The notes below the pieces were generated by a model that did no database searches, was not told the DNA's origin, and saw only the letters and a list, made by a program, of their open reading frames with translations. A stretch of 64,000 nt of DNA from FEN-1279 sp964501535 (lineage in GTDB: Bacteria; Bacteroidota; Ignavibacteria; Tepidaquicellales; Tepidaquicellaceae). The translations under genes were made by a program, and so were the position numbers. Shown in pieces: positions 40,961 through 51,379 of this stretch (positions are counted from its first letter, which is position 1; the number at the start of each line of letters is the position of its first letter). The stretch covers positions 558,001 through 622,000 of the forward strand of contig CAZCSV010000001.1 in the NCBI GenBank assembly GCA_964501535.1. The letters are read 5' to 3'.

Positions 40961-42190
40961 TTAAATATACACATTCCTGTGCTTGTATGTGTTCATTCCT
41001 ATACCTATCATTACCATAAATGTCAGTAAAGACGAAACACCGTAACTTACCAGCGGTAACGGTATCCCGATTACAGGCATCAGTCCTATCGTCATTCCAA
41101 CATTTATGAATAAATGAAATAAAAATAAACTCGCAAATCCTATGCACGCCAGACTTAAAAATTTATCCTTCGATAACGATGCATTGTTTATCAGTCGAAC
41201 TATTATTATCAGATACAATAAAATTACTACCGATGCACCTAATAAACCGAACTCCTCACCTATCATGCAGTAAATGAAATCCGTCCACTGCTCGGGTATA
41301 AACCTTAACTGCGTCTGAGAGCCCTGCAGTAATCCTTTGCCGAATATTCCACCGGAACCTATCGCCACTTTCGACTGTATCACGTTGTATCCGCTTCCGA
41401 GCGGGTCTAAAGTAGGGTCGAATAATGCTATTATTCTTTTTTGCTGATGTACCTGAAGCCGCGAATATAAATAGTGCACCGAATATCCGGAAGCAAGATT
41501 TATTACAAGAACCAAAACCGATTTCAATATCCCCCTCTTGAAAAAATACAAGGAAATCAATACTACCGCTATCCCGATGTAAAAATATATGTTGCCTAAA
41601 AATGATAATACCGCTAATGCTATCGGAGAAATTATTATGAATAAGACAAACGGCGACAAACCTGCCCAGAAAAATATCGGTATTAAAAACGACAAAAATA
41701 CCAATGCTGTCCCCGTATCGTTCTGCATCTTTACCAGTATGACCGGAATTATTATGAATATACACGCTTTTATGAAATCTAATGGTTTGTTCGGATTCTT
41801 ATCACCTTCACCCGGATTTAAAAAATTTGCAAGCGCCAGTACGGTGGCTATCTTCGCAAACTCCGACGGCTGTATACCGAATCCCCCTATGTAAAACCAG
41901 CTCTTGTTTCCGTTTATTGTTTTTCCGAACAATAAAACTAATACCAGCAGCACAATCGCCAATCCGTATGTTGCGTATGAAAATTTGGAAAAATATTTCG
42001 GCGGAAGTAAACTGATAATCACCATGATAACCAAACCGATTATCCCGAATATCATCTGCTTCAGATAAAAATCCGTCCCGCTCGTGTTCCCGAAAGTGGC
42101 ACTGAATATCGCTACAACACCAATCGTTACCATTATTGCAGTAGTAACAAATAAAGTTAAATCATATTTATCCGTGAATTTTTCTTTCAT
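40961..42190 (-). CDS. rodA: RodA, rod-shape SEDS glycosyltransferase
   Basis: A 409-residue polytopic membrane protein with about ten hydrophobic helices. SEDS marks include GGFGIQPSEFAKIATVLALA (containing the Q-PSE-K motif), MQNDTGTALVFL, GIGSGGIFGKGLLQGSQTQL-like sequence and FIPEQWTDFI, and the final MPVIGIPLPLVSYGVSS. It polymerises glycan strands with PBP2, encoded just upstream with a 2-bp gap, during cell elongation. Confidence 0.95.
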   Translation of the reverse strand: MKEKFTDKYDLTLFVTTAIMVTIGVVAIFSATFGNTSGTDFYLKQMIFGIIGLVIMVIISLLPPKYFSKFSYATYGLAIVLLVLVLLFGKTINGNKSWFYIGGFGIQPSEFAKIATVLALANFLNPGEGDKNPNKPLDFIKACIFIIIPVILVKMQNDTGTALVFLSFLIPIFFWAGLSPFVLFIIISPIALAVLSFLGNIYFYIGIAVVLISLYFFKRGILKSVLVLVINLASGYSVHYLYSRLQVHQQKRIIALFDPTLDPLGSGYNVIQSKVAIGSGGIFGKGLLQGSQTQLRFIPEQWTDFIYCMIGEEFGLLGASVVILLYLIIIVRLINNASLSKDKFLSLACIGFASLFLFHLFINVGMTIGLMPVIGIPLPLVSYGVSSLLTFMVMIGIGMNTYKHRNVYI

Positions 42191-42192
42191 AA

Positions 42193-43980
42193 TCAGTCGT
42201 TTATATTTACTACCGCATTTTCATTGTATGTATCCGCACTGTTCCCGCTTAAATATCTTATCATTATTGCAGCCGCTATCGGAGCCGCATACTGGTTTCC
42301 CCATCCTGCATTTTCACCCAATACACATACTGCGATTTTCGGGTCTTCGTAAGGCGCGTATCCCACAAACCATGAGTGATTGTTTCCGTTTGGATTCTGT
42401 GCCGTTCCTGTCTTTCCCGCAAGAGTGTAATCACTGCTTTTTATGTTTCTTGCCGTTCCGCTTCCGTTTACGACAAGATACATTCCCTTCTTAACCGCAT
42501 CGAACCAGCTCTGAGGAAACTCTATCCTCCTCTGTACTAATTGCGTCATCTTCTCTTCCTTGGTAATCTGATTTACTACTTTTCTTACTAAATGCGGCTG
42601 CGTGTATACACCATCCATGCATATAGTAGCTACGTAAGATACCATCTGAACCGGCGACACGCCAAGCTCTCCCTGACCTATACCTAAACTTACCATCAGA
42701 CCCTGACCCCATTTGTTCTTTCCGTATACCTTGTCAAAATATCCCGCCGAAGGCAAAAGCCCCGAAGTCTCATGCGGTAAATCTATACCAGTCTTCGTTC
42801 CGAATCCGAACATCTTACTGTATTGATGATAATTGTCAATCCCTATCATCAATGATAATTTGTAGAAAAATACGTTCGCTGATACCTCCAGCGCCCTTAC
42901 TAAATTTATCGAGCCGTATGCACCGTGGTCTTCGAAAACCCTGTTCCCGAATTGAAACGAACCTCCGCAGGATATCGTTGAAGTCGTGGTTATTTTTCCC
43001 GATGCTAACCCGGAAAAACACATCATCATTTTCCATGTCGAACCCGGAGGATATTTTGTCTGAGTTACCCGATTGAAAATCGGCTTTCCCTCGTCGTTAA
43101 ATAACTTCGTTATGGATTTTGCATCCGGAGTACCTGAAAATATCGATAAATCATAATCGGGTTTCGAAACCAAACATAATACCTCCCCGTTCCTGGGGTC
43201 TATTGCTATTATTGCACCACGCTTTTTATCAAGTAATTTTTCCGCGTATTCCTGTAATTCGGCATCTATCCCTAAATATAAATCAGAACCGTTCAATGCC
43301 TTTACGTCGTTGTTTCCGTCATTGTACGGACCGACTTCCTTTCCGTTTACATCTACGGAAATTAATTTACTCCCTTTCTCGCCTCGTAAATAATTTTCGT
43401 AATACCTCTCGAGCCCCGCCGAACCAACTAAATCTCCCTGCCTGTAATAATTTCCTTCCTGCTCATCCAACTGCTTTTCGGTTATTTCGCCGTTGTATCC
43501 GAATATGTGCGAACCCCTGAATTTTATGGGGTAGTACCTCAGCGATTCCACCTGGTAATTTACACCTTTTAACCTGTCTCTGTTTTCTTCTATATATGAT
43601 ACTGTTTTAAAATCTATATCACGCTTTACCTTCACCGGATTGAACCTGTTCGTTCCTTTGGCTTTGGATAATAATTCCTTTATGTATTCGGGGTCTTCGT
43701 TTACTAATGACGATATTTCATTGATTAAATTTTTATCGAATTGAAACGGCGTTATAGTCAGTGTGTATGAAGGTTTGTTGTCAACTAATACTTTTCCGTT
43801 TCTGTCAAACATCAGTCCCCGCGCAGGTGTCTCGGTAATCTTCTTTACGGAATTTTTCTGCGACTCCATTCCGAACTCTTTCTCCTGTATGACCTGCAAC
43901 TGCACCAGCCTCGTTATAAGCAGTAATCCCAGCAATATACTTAAACCGATAAAAACATATTTTCTTACTGATGAATCCAT
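42193..43980 (-). CDS. mrdA: Penicillin-binding protein 2
   Basis: A 595-residue class B penicillin-binding protein (transpeptidase) partnering RodA. One N-terminal anchor helix (KYVFIGLSILLGLLLITRLV) is followed by the pedestal/dimerisation domain (ARGLMFDRNGKVLVDNKPS). The transpeptidase domain has SxxK in PPGSTWKMMM (Ser active site), SAN-like SANVFFY, and KTG in LAGKTGTAQ. It lies 5 bp after mreD and 2 bp before rodA. Confidence 0.95.
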   Translation of the reverse strand: MDSSVRKYVFIGLSILLGLLLITRLVQLQVIQEKEFGMESQKNSVKKITETPARGLMFDRNGKVLVDNKPSYTLTITPFQFDKNLINEISSLVNEDPEYIKELLSKAKGTNRFNPVKVKRDIDFKTVSYIEENRDRLKGVNYQVESLRYYPIKFRGSHIFGYNGEITEKQLDEQEGNYYRQGDLVGSAGLERYYENYLRGEKGSKLISVDVNGKEVGPYNDGNNDVKALNGSDLYLGIDAELQEYAEKLLDKKRGAIIAIDPRNGEVLCLVSKPDYDLSIFSGTPDAKSITKLFNDEGKPIFNRVTQTKYPPGSTWKMMMCFSGLASGKITTTSTISCGGSFQFGNRVFEDHGAYGSINLVRALEVSANVFFYKLSLMIGIDNYHQYSKMFGFGTKTGIDLPHETSGLLPSAGYFDKVYGKNKWGQGLMVSLGIGQGELGVSPVQMVSYVATICMDGVYTQPHLVRKVVNQITKEEKMTQLVQRRIEFPQSWFDAVKKGMYLVVNGSGTARNIKSSDYTLAGKTGTAQNPNGNNHSWFVGYAPYEDPKIAVCVLGENAGWGNQYAAPIAAAIMIRYLSGNSADTYNENAVVNIND

Positions 43981-43985
43981 TTAAT

Positions 43986-44483
43986 TTAATAACCTTCCTT
44001 TAATACCTTCTTGCGGGGGAAAATTATGTATATTATGCTTAGTATTGCCGTGTATGTTGACGTAGTTAAAATATATTTCGAAAATATTTCTGCGAAATTC
44101 AGCGAAAGCCCCTGAAAATATATTATGTAATAAATGAAATTCGAAATTATTGATGTTAAAAATACTATTATTAAAAAATTAAACTTGTATAGATATTTGT
44201 CCCCCTCCGTGTAAAATCCGCCTGATATGAAACCCGCTACTGAATATGATAATGCCGATAAACCTAAAAATGTTCCGCTTATTAAATCAATCGCTAGTCC
44301 CGCTATAAATCCCGTAATCGAACCGAAAATTTTTCCCTCGGAAACAGATATATATACAACCGCTATTAATACCAAATCGGGCGTGATATTTAATGCTGAT
44401 AAAGATATCAGCCATATGAAAGTCTTCTGTAATAATATCAGTATTACTAAAATTGCAATGTATTTAATATACTTTACTTTCAA
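43986..44483 (-). CDS. mreD: Rod-shape protein MreD
   Basis: A 165-residue integral membrane protein with five to six helices (IAILVILILLQKTFIWLI, LVLIAVVYISV, FGSITGFIAGLAIDLISGTFLGLSA, and others), the usual size and look of MreD. The G-x-x-x-G-L-A-x-D-L segment is the most conserved part. Its place between mreC and mrdA supports the call, because MreD sequences are poorly conserved. Confidence 0.85.
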   Translation of the reverse strand: MKVKYIKYIAILVILILLQKTFIWLISLSALNITPDLVLIAVVYISVSEGKIFGSITGFIAGLAIDLISGTFLGLSALSYSVAGFISGGFYTEGDKYLYKFNFLIIVFLTSIISNFIYYIIYFQGLSLNFAEIFSKYILTTSTYTAILSIIYIIFPRKKVLKEGY

Positions 44484-44494
44484 TTAACACCTGT

Positions 44495-45322
44495 TTATTT
44501 CTTCTGAAATGCTTTTTCCAATTCCGCTCTCTCCTTGCTGGTTATGTACTTCAATACAAATACTTCTTCCAACAATGAAAAATCTACCGATGGCGTTATT
44601 ATCACTTTCTTGAATAGATTATCTAAATTCCCCGTCTCGCTTACCACTCCCACCGGAATTCCCGCAGGATATATGTTGCTGTATTCGGATGTTATTATTA
44701 CATCACCGACATTTACATCCGCACTTTTCTGAATGTTGCTTACCATCAGATTCGAAACCCCGTCGTAACCCAGTATCCCGTCTATCCTGTTCCGCTGTAC
44801 CTTTACCGTTATACGCATATCCTTGTTATATAAAATCTGCGCAATCGAATAATTCCTGCTTACCGATACTATCCTTCCTACAAGCCCCGCATCCGTTATT
44901 ACAGGCATGTTTGCCGTTACGCTGTCGCTTTCTCCCACGTTTAACGTTATCGTGTTTCTGGTCTGTATCAGTGATTTGTTTATTATCCTTCCGCTTACTA
45001 CACCTAACGTATTTTTCTCTTTGAAATTCAATAGCCTCGTTAACCTTATGTTCTCTAACTTCGATTCTTTCAGCGATGCAATTTCATTCGCAAGCTTTAT
45101 GTTGTTTTCCCTTAACATCTTGTTTTCCTTTTCCATTTCGAACACGTTTGGTATAGCGGATATTCCGCTCTGCACCGTACCGAACGATGTAATCGCCGCC
45201 GCACGTAAAAATCTTATTTGTGGATTGTCATTGAGAAAAATTAAGATGAGAGATATTACTATTAAGACTGCAAGTGTTATGTATTCTTTTAAATCTAATA
45301 TAAAATAACCAATCTTTTTCAA
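44495..45322 (-). CDS. mreC: Rod-shape protein MreC
   Basis: A 275-residue bitopic periplasmic protein. One helix (ITLAVLIVISLILIFL) near the N-terminus is followed by a coiled coil (EKENKMLRENNIKLANEIASLKESK) and a two-barrel domain with VSGRIINKS, NVGESDSVTANMPVITDAGLVGRIV and DGVSNLMVSNI. MreC links MreB to PBP2 and signals elongasome activation. It starts 23 bp after mreB. Confidence 0.9.
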   Translation of the reverse strand: MKKIGYFILDLKEYITLAVLIVISLILIFLNDNPQIRFLRAAAITSFGTVQSGISAIPNVFEMEKENKMLRENNIKLANEIASLKESKLENIRLTRLLNFKEKNTLGVVSGRIINKSLIQTRNTITLNVGESDSVTANMPVITDAGLVGRIVSVSRNYSIAQILYNKDMRITVKVQRNRIDGILGYDGVSNLMVSNIQKSADVNVGDVIITSEYSNIYPAGIPVGVVSETGNLDNLFKKVIITPSVDFSLLEEVFVLKYITSKERAELEKAFQKK

Positions 45323-45345
45323 TTAGAATATTTCTGTATAATGAT

Positions 45346-46365
45346 TTATCTTTTTAACATTACTTTTCTGTATAAATTCAAATCCTCCAGAACCTTTCCC
45401 GTCCCTCTCGCTACCGCAGTCAACGGGTCTTCCGCCACGTGTACAGGCACTCCCGTTTCCATCCTTATCCTTTCGTCCAGACCTTTTAAAAGAGCTCCGC
45501 CGCCAGTCAGAAAAATTCCCTTTTCGAGTATGTCCGCCGAAAGCTCGGGTGCCGTTTTTTCAAGAGCTACTTTCACCGCCTCTATCATCTGCTGAACAGG
45601 TGCATTCAACGCCTCCCTTATTTCCACCGTGCTCGCTTCCGTATACTTCGGAACACCTGCAACTAAATCCCTTCCCTTTACTTCAAACCTTATCTCACCC
45701 TCTGCAATAGGCATTACCGAACCAACCTGACACTTTATCTCCTCCGCCGTCGTCTCTCCGATTAATATATTTTGATTGTTTCTGAAAAATCTTATTATTG
45801 CATCCGTCAGCTCATCCCCCGCTACCCTTATAGATACGTTATTTGCAATACCCGATAAAGTAATAACCGCTATCTCCGTAGTTCCCCCGCCTATATCTAC
45901 TATCATACTGCCGGAGGGTGCAGTAACGTCTAAACCAATACCAATCGCTGCTGCCATCGGCTCGGAAATCAAATGCACTTCTTTGGCTCCCGCATGCTCT
46001 GCCGTATCTCTTACCGCTCTCTTTTCCACTTCCGTTATCCCGCTCGGAACACATATTACTATCCTTCTCGCAGGCATGAAACTGGATGTTATCTTTTTGA
46101 TTAGCTCCTTTATCATTCCTTCTGCCATTTCGAAATCTGCTATTACCCCGTCTCTTAAAGGTCTTATCGTATTTAACTCTTTGTGTACTTTTCCGACCAT
46201 CTTCTTAGCTTCATTTCCTATCGCTACAATCTTTTTTGTTTCAACATCATACGTTACTATCGACGGCTCGTTTAATACTATTCCCTTGCCTTTCATGTAA
46301 ATTAATGTGTTCGCAGTTCCAAGGTCAATGGCTATGTCATTTGAAAAAAATCTGAAAAATGGCAT
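45346..46365 (-). CDS. mreB: Rod-shape actin homologue MreB
   Basis: A 339-residue bacterial actin. Phosphate-1 loop IDLGTANTLIYMKGKG, phosphate-2 loop MIVDIGGGTTEIAVI and adenosine motif FLTGGGALLKGLDERI are all present; CVPSGITEVEKRAVRDTAEHAGAKEV is typical. The amphipathic N-terminal stretch FFRFFSND may bind the membrane. It is the first gene of a six-gene operon (mreB, mreC, mreD, mrdA, rodA, pyrF), with a 138-bp AT-rich upstream gap that should hold the promoter. Confidence 0.97.
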   Translation of the reverse strand: MPFFRFFSNDIAIDLGTANTLIYMKGKGIVLNEPSIVTYDVETKKIVAIGNEAKKMVGKVHKELNTIRPLRDGVIADFEMAEGMIKELIKKITSSFMPARRIVICVPSGITEVEKRAVRDTAEHAGAKEVHLISEPMAAAIGIGLDVTAPSGSMIVDIGGGTTEIAVITLSGIANNVSIRVAGDELTDAIIRFFRNNQNILIGETTAEEIKCQVGSVMPIAEGEIRFEVKGRDLVAGVPKYTEASTVEIREALNAPVQQMIEAVKVALEKTAPELSADILEKGIFLTGGGALLKGLDERIRMETGVPVHVAEDPLTAVARGTGKVLEDLNLYRKVMLKR

Positions 46366-46503
46366 TTTAAAATTCCTTCTATCTTTCGTGTATTTTAATC
46401 TGTAATATATATTCTTTTAATTTATTAATAATAATTATTATTAACAAATCATTAATATTGCCTTATTTTTAAACTAATTACGGTTAATATATCAAGTAAA
46501 TTT

Positions 46504-48024
46504 CTAATGTTTGAAGTGCCTGTATCCCGTGAATACTAAACACAATCCTCTCTCATCGGCTTCCTTTATTACTTCCTCGTCCCTTACCGAACCTCCGGGA
46601 TGTATTATGCATGAAGCATTTACTTTCGCTATCTCAATTACATTATCGGGAAACGGGAAGAATGCATCCGATGCCACCGCACTTCCGCTTAAATCCATTC
46701 CGAATTCTTTCGCTTTCATTATTGCTATCTTTGTCGAATCGATTCTCGACGGCTGCCCCGACCCTACTCCCATCGTTTGACTGTCCTTGACGAATACTAT
46801 CGCATTCGATTTCGTGTGCTTTACAACCTTGTATGCAAATATCATATCATTCATCTGTTCCTCAGTCGGCTTTTTCTTCGATACAACCTTAATCTCATCC
46901 TGCTTCAAAACAAGGTTGTCCTTTTCCTGATATAAATATCCGCCGGTTATTCTTCTTAATTCATTCGACTCTTCCGCGAACTTGAAACTTACAAGACGGC
47001 GGTTCTTTTTCCTGCGTAATAATTCCAACGCTTCCTTCTCATATCCCGGTGCAAGTATTATTTCCGAAAATATTTTGTCCGCCTCTGTTGCGGTTTCCAG
47101 ATCCAGCTTTCTGTTGAAAATAATAATTCCCCCGTAAGGCGATACCGTATCCGTCTCGAATGCTCTTTTATATGCATCGGTTAAAGTCCCCGAAGTCGCT
47201 ACTCCGCTCGGATTCCCGTGCTTTATTATGGAACACGTCGGCCCGTCGTTTCTGAATTCGCAGATTATACTATATGCCGCATCTATGTCAAGCATGTTGT
47301 TGTATGAAAGTTCCTTCCCGTGAAGCACTTCGTATATCTCATCGAAATTGTCCTTATACAATACAGCTTTCTGATGAGGATTTTCTCCGTAGCGTAAATG
47401 CTGTGCCGAAGCAAGTTTAATCCAACTGTCTTTTACTTCGCTTAAAGCATTAAAATATTTCTCTATCTCCGTATCATATTCCGAAATGTATGCGTATGCG
47501 TCCCTCGCTAATTGAAGTGAATATTCATACGGAAATTTTCCGTCATACTTTTTGTAATCCTCTGTGTATTTCCCGTACATCTCCGGCGATACGATAATAT
47601 TCATATATTTGAAATTCTTCGCCGCCGCCCTGATTAAACTCACACCGCCAATGTCAATCTGTTCTATCGCTTCCTCGACCTTCACTCCCGGCTTGCTTAC
47701 AGTTTCCCTGAAAGGATATAAATCCACTACTATCAAATCAAAAAACTCCAGCTTGTTAGCAAGCATGTCTTTTTTGTGCGAATCATTTTCCTTCTCCGCA
47801 AGTATTCCCGCGAAAATTTTCGGGTGCAAAGTTTTTACTCTCCCGCCGAGAATTTCCGGGAATCCCGTTATATCCTCCACAGCCGTTACCTTTATACCGC
47901 CCTCCGACAGATGCTTCTTCGTTCCACCGGTCGAAATAATCTCAAATCCAATCTCCGATAATCCCTTCGCAAACTCGAGTATTCCTTCCTTATTGTAAAC
48001 ACTGATTAAAACTCTTTTTCCCAT
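46504..48024 (-). CDS. purH: Bifunctional AICAR transformylase/IMP cyclohydrolase
   Basis: A 506-residue enzyme for the last two steps of IMP synthesis. The N-terminal IMP cyclohydrolase part (MGS-like) reads LISVYNKEGILEFAKGL and STGGTKKHLSEGGI, LGGRVKTLHPKIFAGIL. The C-terminal AICAR transformylase part has the Lys-His pair in SIIKHGNPSGVATSG, plus GVGSGQPSRIDSTKIA, SDAFFPFPDNV and SCIIHPGGSVRDEEVI. It follows purN with a 74-bp gap. Confidence 0.96.
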   Translation of the reverse strand: MGKRVLISVYNKEGILEFAKGLSEIGFEIISTGGTKKHLSEGGIKVTAVEDITGFPEILGGRVKTLHPKIFAGILAEKENDSHKKDMLANKLEFFDLIVVDLYPFRETVSKPGVKVEEAIEQIDIGGVSLIRAAAKNFKYMNIIVSPEMYGKYTEDYKKYDGKFPYEYSLQLARDAYAYISEYDTEIEKYFNALSEVKDSWIKLASAQHLRYGENPHQKAVLYKDNFDEIYEVLHGKELSYNNMLDIDAAYSIICEFRNDGPTCSIIKHGNPSGVATSGTLTDAYKRAFETDTVSPYGGIIIFNRKLDLETATEADKIFSEIILAPGYEKEALELLRRKKNRRLVSFKFAEESNELRRITGGYLYQEKDNLVLKQDEIKVVSKKKPTEEQMNDMIFAYKVVKHTKSNAIVFVKDSQTMGVGSGQPSRIDSTKIAIMKAKEFGMDLSGSAVASDAFFPFPDNVIEIAKVNASCIIHPGGSVRDEEVIKEADERGLCLVFTGYRHFKH

Positions 48025-48098
48025 ATTAAATTAAAATTTATTTTTTTTAAATACTTCCATATTCCGACTTCAGACTTCTTCTTTCATTCTGCTGTCTG

Positions 48099-48686
48099 CT
48101 AACTACTGCTTTCAATTCTCCTTATCACCTCTGCATAATATTTATGCTCGAGCTTCAAAACCTTTTTCTGCAAAGTCTCCGGAGTATCCTCGGGAGAAAC
48201 CTCCACCTTCTCCTGCAAAATAATCTCCCCTTCGTCGTAATTTTCATTTACGTAATGTATCGTCACGCCCGATTCCTTCTCTCCCGCCTCTATTACGGCT
48301 TTATGAACGTTCATTCCGTACATACCCTTTCCTCCGAACTTCGGGAGCAATGCGGGATGTATGTTTATTATTCGTTTCGGGAATTTTCTGATTATGCTCG
48401 CATCCAGCATTTTCATGTATCCCGCCAGTACTATGAAATTAATTTTATGCTCATCTAACTTATCCAGAAATAAATCCGCATACTCCTCCTCGCTTAAATC
48501 GGGATATGCTTTTCTGCTGATGTGAAATACCAGAATGTTATTTTCCTTGGCAATACTTACAGCTCCGCAATCGGAATTATTCGTTATCAAAAGTGATATA
48601 TCGGAATGAATAATTCCCGACTTCTTTGCCTCTATGATTGCCTTAAAATTTGTTCCTGAGCCGGATGCAAATACGCAAATATTCAA
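48099..48686 (-). CDS. purN: Phosphoribosylglycinamide formyltransferase
   Basis: A 195-residue GAR transformylase using 10-formyl-tetrahydrofolate, third step of purine synthesis. The phosphate loop VFASGSGTNFKAII and the folate/catalytic motif INIHPALLPKFGGKGMYGMN (Asn and His), then GVTIHYVNENYDEGEII with the Asp, are all present. It is the first gene of a purN-purH pair. Confidence 0.95.
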   Translation of the reverse strand: MNICVFASGSGTNFKAIIEAKKSGIIHSDISLLITNNSDCGAVSIAKENNILVFHISRKAYPDLSEEEYADLFLDKLDEHKINFIVLAGYMKMLDASIIRKFPKRIINIHPALLPKFGGKGMYGMNVHKAVIEAGEKESGVTIHYVNENYDEGEIILQEKVEVSPEDTPETLQKKVLKLEHKYYAEVIRRIESSS

Positions 48687-48801
48687 TTTTTCTTCGTGTA
48701 TAATGCAAAAATACTCAAATTATTAAGCATTTTCAATTGAAGAGAAAAGAAAGAAAAGTAAAACTATTTTAGTATTTAAATTTCACCGTTCATCAGTCCA
48801 A

Positions 48802-48824
48802 TATCCGTGTCATCTGTGGCCAAA
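48802..48824. repeat. Dispersed CATCTGTGG-type repeat
   Basis: tatccgtgtcatctgtggcc is a member of a common dispersed sequence; its reverse complement is similar to 25505-25524. It lies just upstream of purN and at the end of the TonB-dependent receptor gene, whose last codons begin at 48830. Confidence 0.5.
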
Positions 48825-48829
48825 AGTTT

Positions 48830-51379
48830 TCAAAACTTCGCGCTCACTCCTATTGTCGGCAATATCGGTACCATTCCGGTCGTTTCCTGATTTATAGACA
48901 AATCCGTATTGAGAGTATATTTATATCCCAGAACGTTTTTCCTGTTATATACATTCACCACGTCTATGTAAAACGACCAGTCCGCTTTCCAGAAATATGC
49001 ATACGCAGTCAGGCGGACATCGAGCCTGTGATAATCGGGTCTCCTCTCCTTTAACCTGTTTTCATCTTCACCGTAATCGAGATTGAACAGCACCTGATTT
49101 GCAAGCGGATTTACAACTAAACTGTCGTTATAAATTCTCGGCGTTATTCCGACAGGTTTTGTATAAGGGAAATTCGTTGCATACGTCCACCTCGCCCCGA
49201 CCTCAAACCAAGAGTTAACCTTATAATTCAATACTATGTTCGCTATTACCGGCTGGTCGAACCTGTATGTATAACTCAAATTATCCCTTTCTCTTGTTGC
49301 TTTGGATAAAGACAAATTTACCCATCCAGACAATTTGGTCGTGGGACTCGTGTATTTTTTTTCGAGACTGAACTCTATTCCGTAAGCATCCCCTGTAGTC
49401 CCGTTAACGGGTGTTGTTGCTATAGAATCGTATGGCAACTTTTCCGATGACCTGTACCAGTTCAAAGGATTTTTTATGTAATTCGGGTCCTGATTGTTCG
49501 GGTCGATTAAATAAAACTCGTATTTCTTAGCCTGGATTCTCTGCTGATTAATTAAATTGTCAAACTTTTTGTAATACGCTTCCACTCTGAACTGCCACTC
49601 ATTGTTCAGCCACCTGTCGAGCCCTAGTACGAAATGAATCGAACGCTCAGCTTTTAACCTGTCCCCGTATTCACTCTTTAAATCGTAAAATGTCATGTTG
49701 TCTACCAGCTTTTCGTAACCCGGCGACTGATAATAAACACCTATCGCACTCCTTATGGTCGTCAAAGGATTAATTATATATCCGAAATTTATTCTCGGAG
49801 AAACATATATCGTCTTTAAGTATGAATAATAATCCAGTCTGAAAGAAGGCTGGTAAAAGAACTTGTCCTTAATCTGAAACCTCCCCTGTGCAAATGCGTT
49901 CGCCCTGTAATTTTCATTCCCCTCGATATTGAAATCTCCTAACAGCGCCTGCATTCCCGGAAACGAACTTATGAATGCCTTGAAATTATCATCCATATCG
50001 AGAGTATATGTCAGATCTGTCTTTATCATATCTATACCTGCCCCGAATTCGTATTTGTTATTCCCGTGTATGTATACCGACCTATTGCCCAATGAATATT
50101 TCCTGAACGTGTACTTCGATGCAAAGTCAAATCCAAGTAAAGCCCCGATTGCTTTTAAAGAATCTCTCTGCTCGGGCGATAGATTTTCCCTGTCTATCAA
50201 CGGGTCTAATATATCGCCTTCGAAATCATTGTCGCCCTTGTTCTTGTACCAGGACAGGGTCGTCTTTGAAATAAAATTTTTTGTCGGAATGTAATGCCAT
50301 CCTAACGATACCACGTTATTTATTGTCTCATCATTAACGTTCGTACTGTCCGGATTGTCTCTCTCGGGACCGGGTATTATTTCTACCCCGTCCCTCGAAA
50401 ATATTCCGTTCACTATAAACTTGTGCTTTCCGAATGGTCCGAATGCAAATTTCGTCTGTAAATCTTCAAATGATGGAAACGATGAATCGTCCGTTATTAA
50501 CTTTTGCTTCCTCGCGAACGGTCCTAATATCAAATCATAATAAGTCCGCCTCGATGAGACTATCCACGAACCGGGTATTTCCAGCGGATTTTTTCCCTGA
50601 ACTATTAAATTCGCACTCGCAATGTTAATGTTAGTCATGAAACTAAACGCCCTGTCCCGTGTTCCTTCTCTGTTAAGTACATCGAGTACCGCAGATAACC
50701 TGTCCCCGTATTTTGCGGGAAAACCACCCGTAATTAAATTTATGTCGCTTAACGTCTCAGGATTGAACATGCTGACAAGACCGTATAACCTGTATGGATT
50801 GAAAATCTCCACCTCATCCATGATTATTAAATTCTGGTCCGGTCCCGAACCACGGATTACTAACTGCGACGTGAAATCATTCGGTGATGAAATCCCCGGA
50901 AGCGATTTCAACGACCTCATCACATCTTCGAAAGCTCCCGGCAGTATCTTTATATTCTTCGGAGTCACGTTGAATAAACTCGTCCTTAAATCGCTCTGGC
51001 TCTGTTTGAATACACCTTCTACATCAATCTGTTCCGTGGTGTAAATCCTGTCCGATAATACCGCATTCACTTCTCTCTTTTCGTTCTTCTTTAATAAAAA
51101 TTCTTCTTCATAAGGAATAAATCCTTCAAGTGTTACCGTTAATTCGTATCTTCCGGGATTCAACATAAACGTATGAATACCCGATAAACCGGTTTTCACA
51201 CTGTCTCTTATCCCGCTTTCGACATTCTTCACCGTGATAAAAACATTGTTCAGTTTTCTGTTCTTCTCATTTGTTACGATTACTCTTAATTCCGCATGCC
51301 CCGAATCCGCCTGTGCAAATACGAAATCTCCCGTATGAAAAATTAAAAATAATAATATCGTTAATATTGTATATCTCAA
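48830..51379 (-). CDS. TonB-dependent outer membrane receptor
   Basis: An 849-residue outer membrane protein. After a signal peptide (cleavage near FAQA) comes a carboxypeptidase-regulatory-like beta-sandwich (residues about 27-115), then the plug (residues about 130-240: TPKNIKILPGAFEDVMRSLKS, LVIRGSGPDQNLIIMDEVEI, INLITGGFPAKYGDRLSAVLDV). The rest is the 22-strand barrel with long aromatic-rich strands, ending in GVSAKF. Similar proteins are annotated as generic TonB-dependent receptors without SusD partner. No siderophore, cobalamin or SusD gene lies nearby, so the substrate cannot be told. It is monocistronic. Confidence 0.88.
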   Translation of the reverse strand: MRYTILTILLFLIFHTGDFVFAQADSGHAELRVIVTNEKNRKLNNVFITVKNVESGIRDSVKTGLSGIHTFMLNPGRYELTVTLEGFIPYEEEFLLKKNEKREVNAVLSDRIYTTEQIDVEGVFKQSQSDLRTSLFNVTPKNIKILPGAFEDVMRSLKSLPGISSPNDFTSQLVIRGSGPDQNLIIMDEVEIFNPYRLYGLVSMFNPETLSDINLITGGFPAKYGDRLSAVLDVLNREGTRDRAFSFMTNINIASANLIVQGKNPLEIPGSWIVSSRRTYYDLILGPFARKQKLITDDSSFPSFEDLQTKFAFGPFGKHKFIVNGIFSRDGVEIIPGPERDNPDSTNVNDETINNVVSLGWHYIPTKNFISKTTLSWYKNKGDNDFEGDILDPLIDRENLSPEQRDSLKAIGALLGFDFASKYTFRKYSLGNRSVYIHGNNKYEFGAGIDMIKTDLTYTLDMDDNFKAFISSFPGMQALLGDFNIEGNENYRANAFAQGRFQIKDKFFYQPSFRLDYYSYLKTIYVSPRINFGYIINPLTTIRSAIGVYYQSPGYEKLVDNMTFYDLKSEYGDRLKAERSIHFVLGLDRWLNNEWQFRVEAYYKKFDNLINQQRIQAKKYEFYLIDPNNQDPNYIKNPLNWYRSSEKLPYDSIATTPVNGTTGDAYGIEFSLEKKYTSPTTKLSGWVNLSLSKATRERDNLSYTYRFDQPVIANIVLNYKVNSWFEVGARWTYATNFPYTKPVGITPRIYNDSLVVNPLANQVLFNLDYGEDENRLKERRPDYHRLDVRLTAYAYFWKADWSFYIDVVNVYNRKNVLGYKYTLNTDLSINQETTGMVPILPTIGVSAKF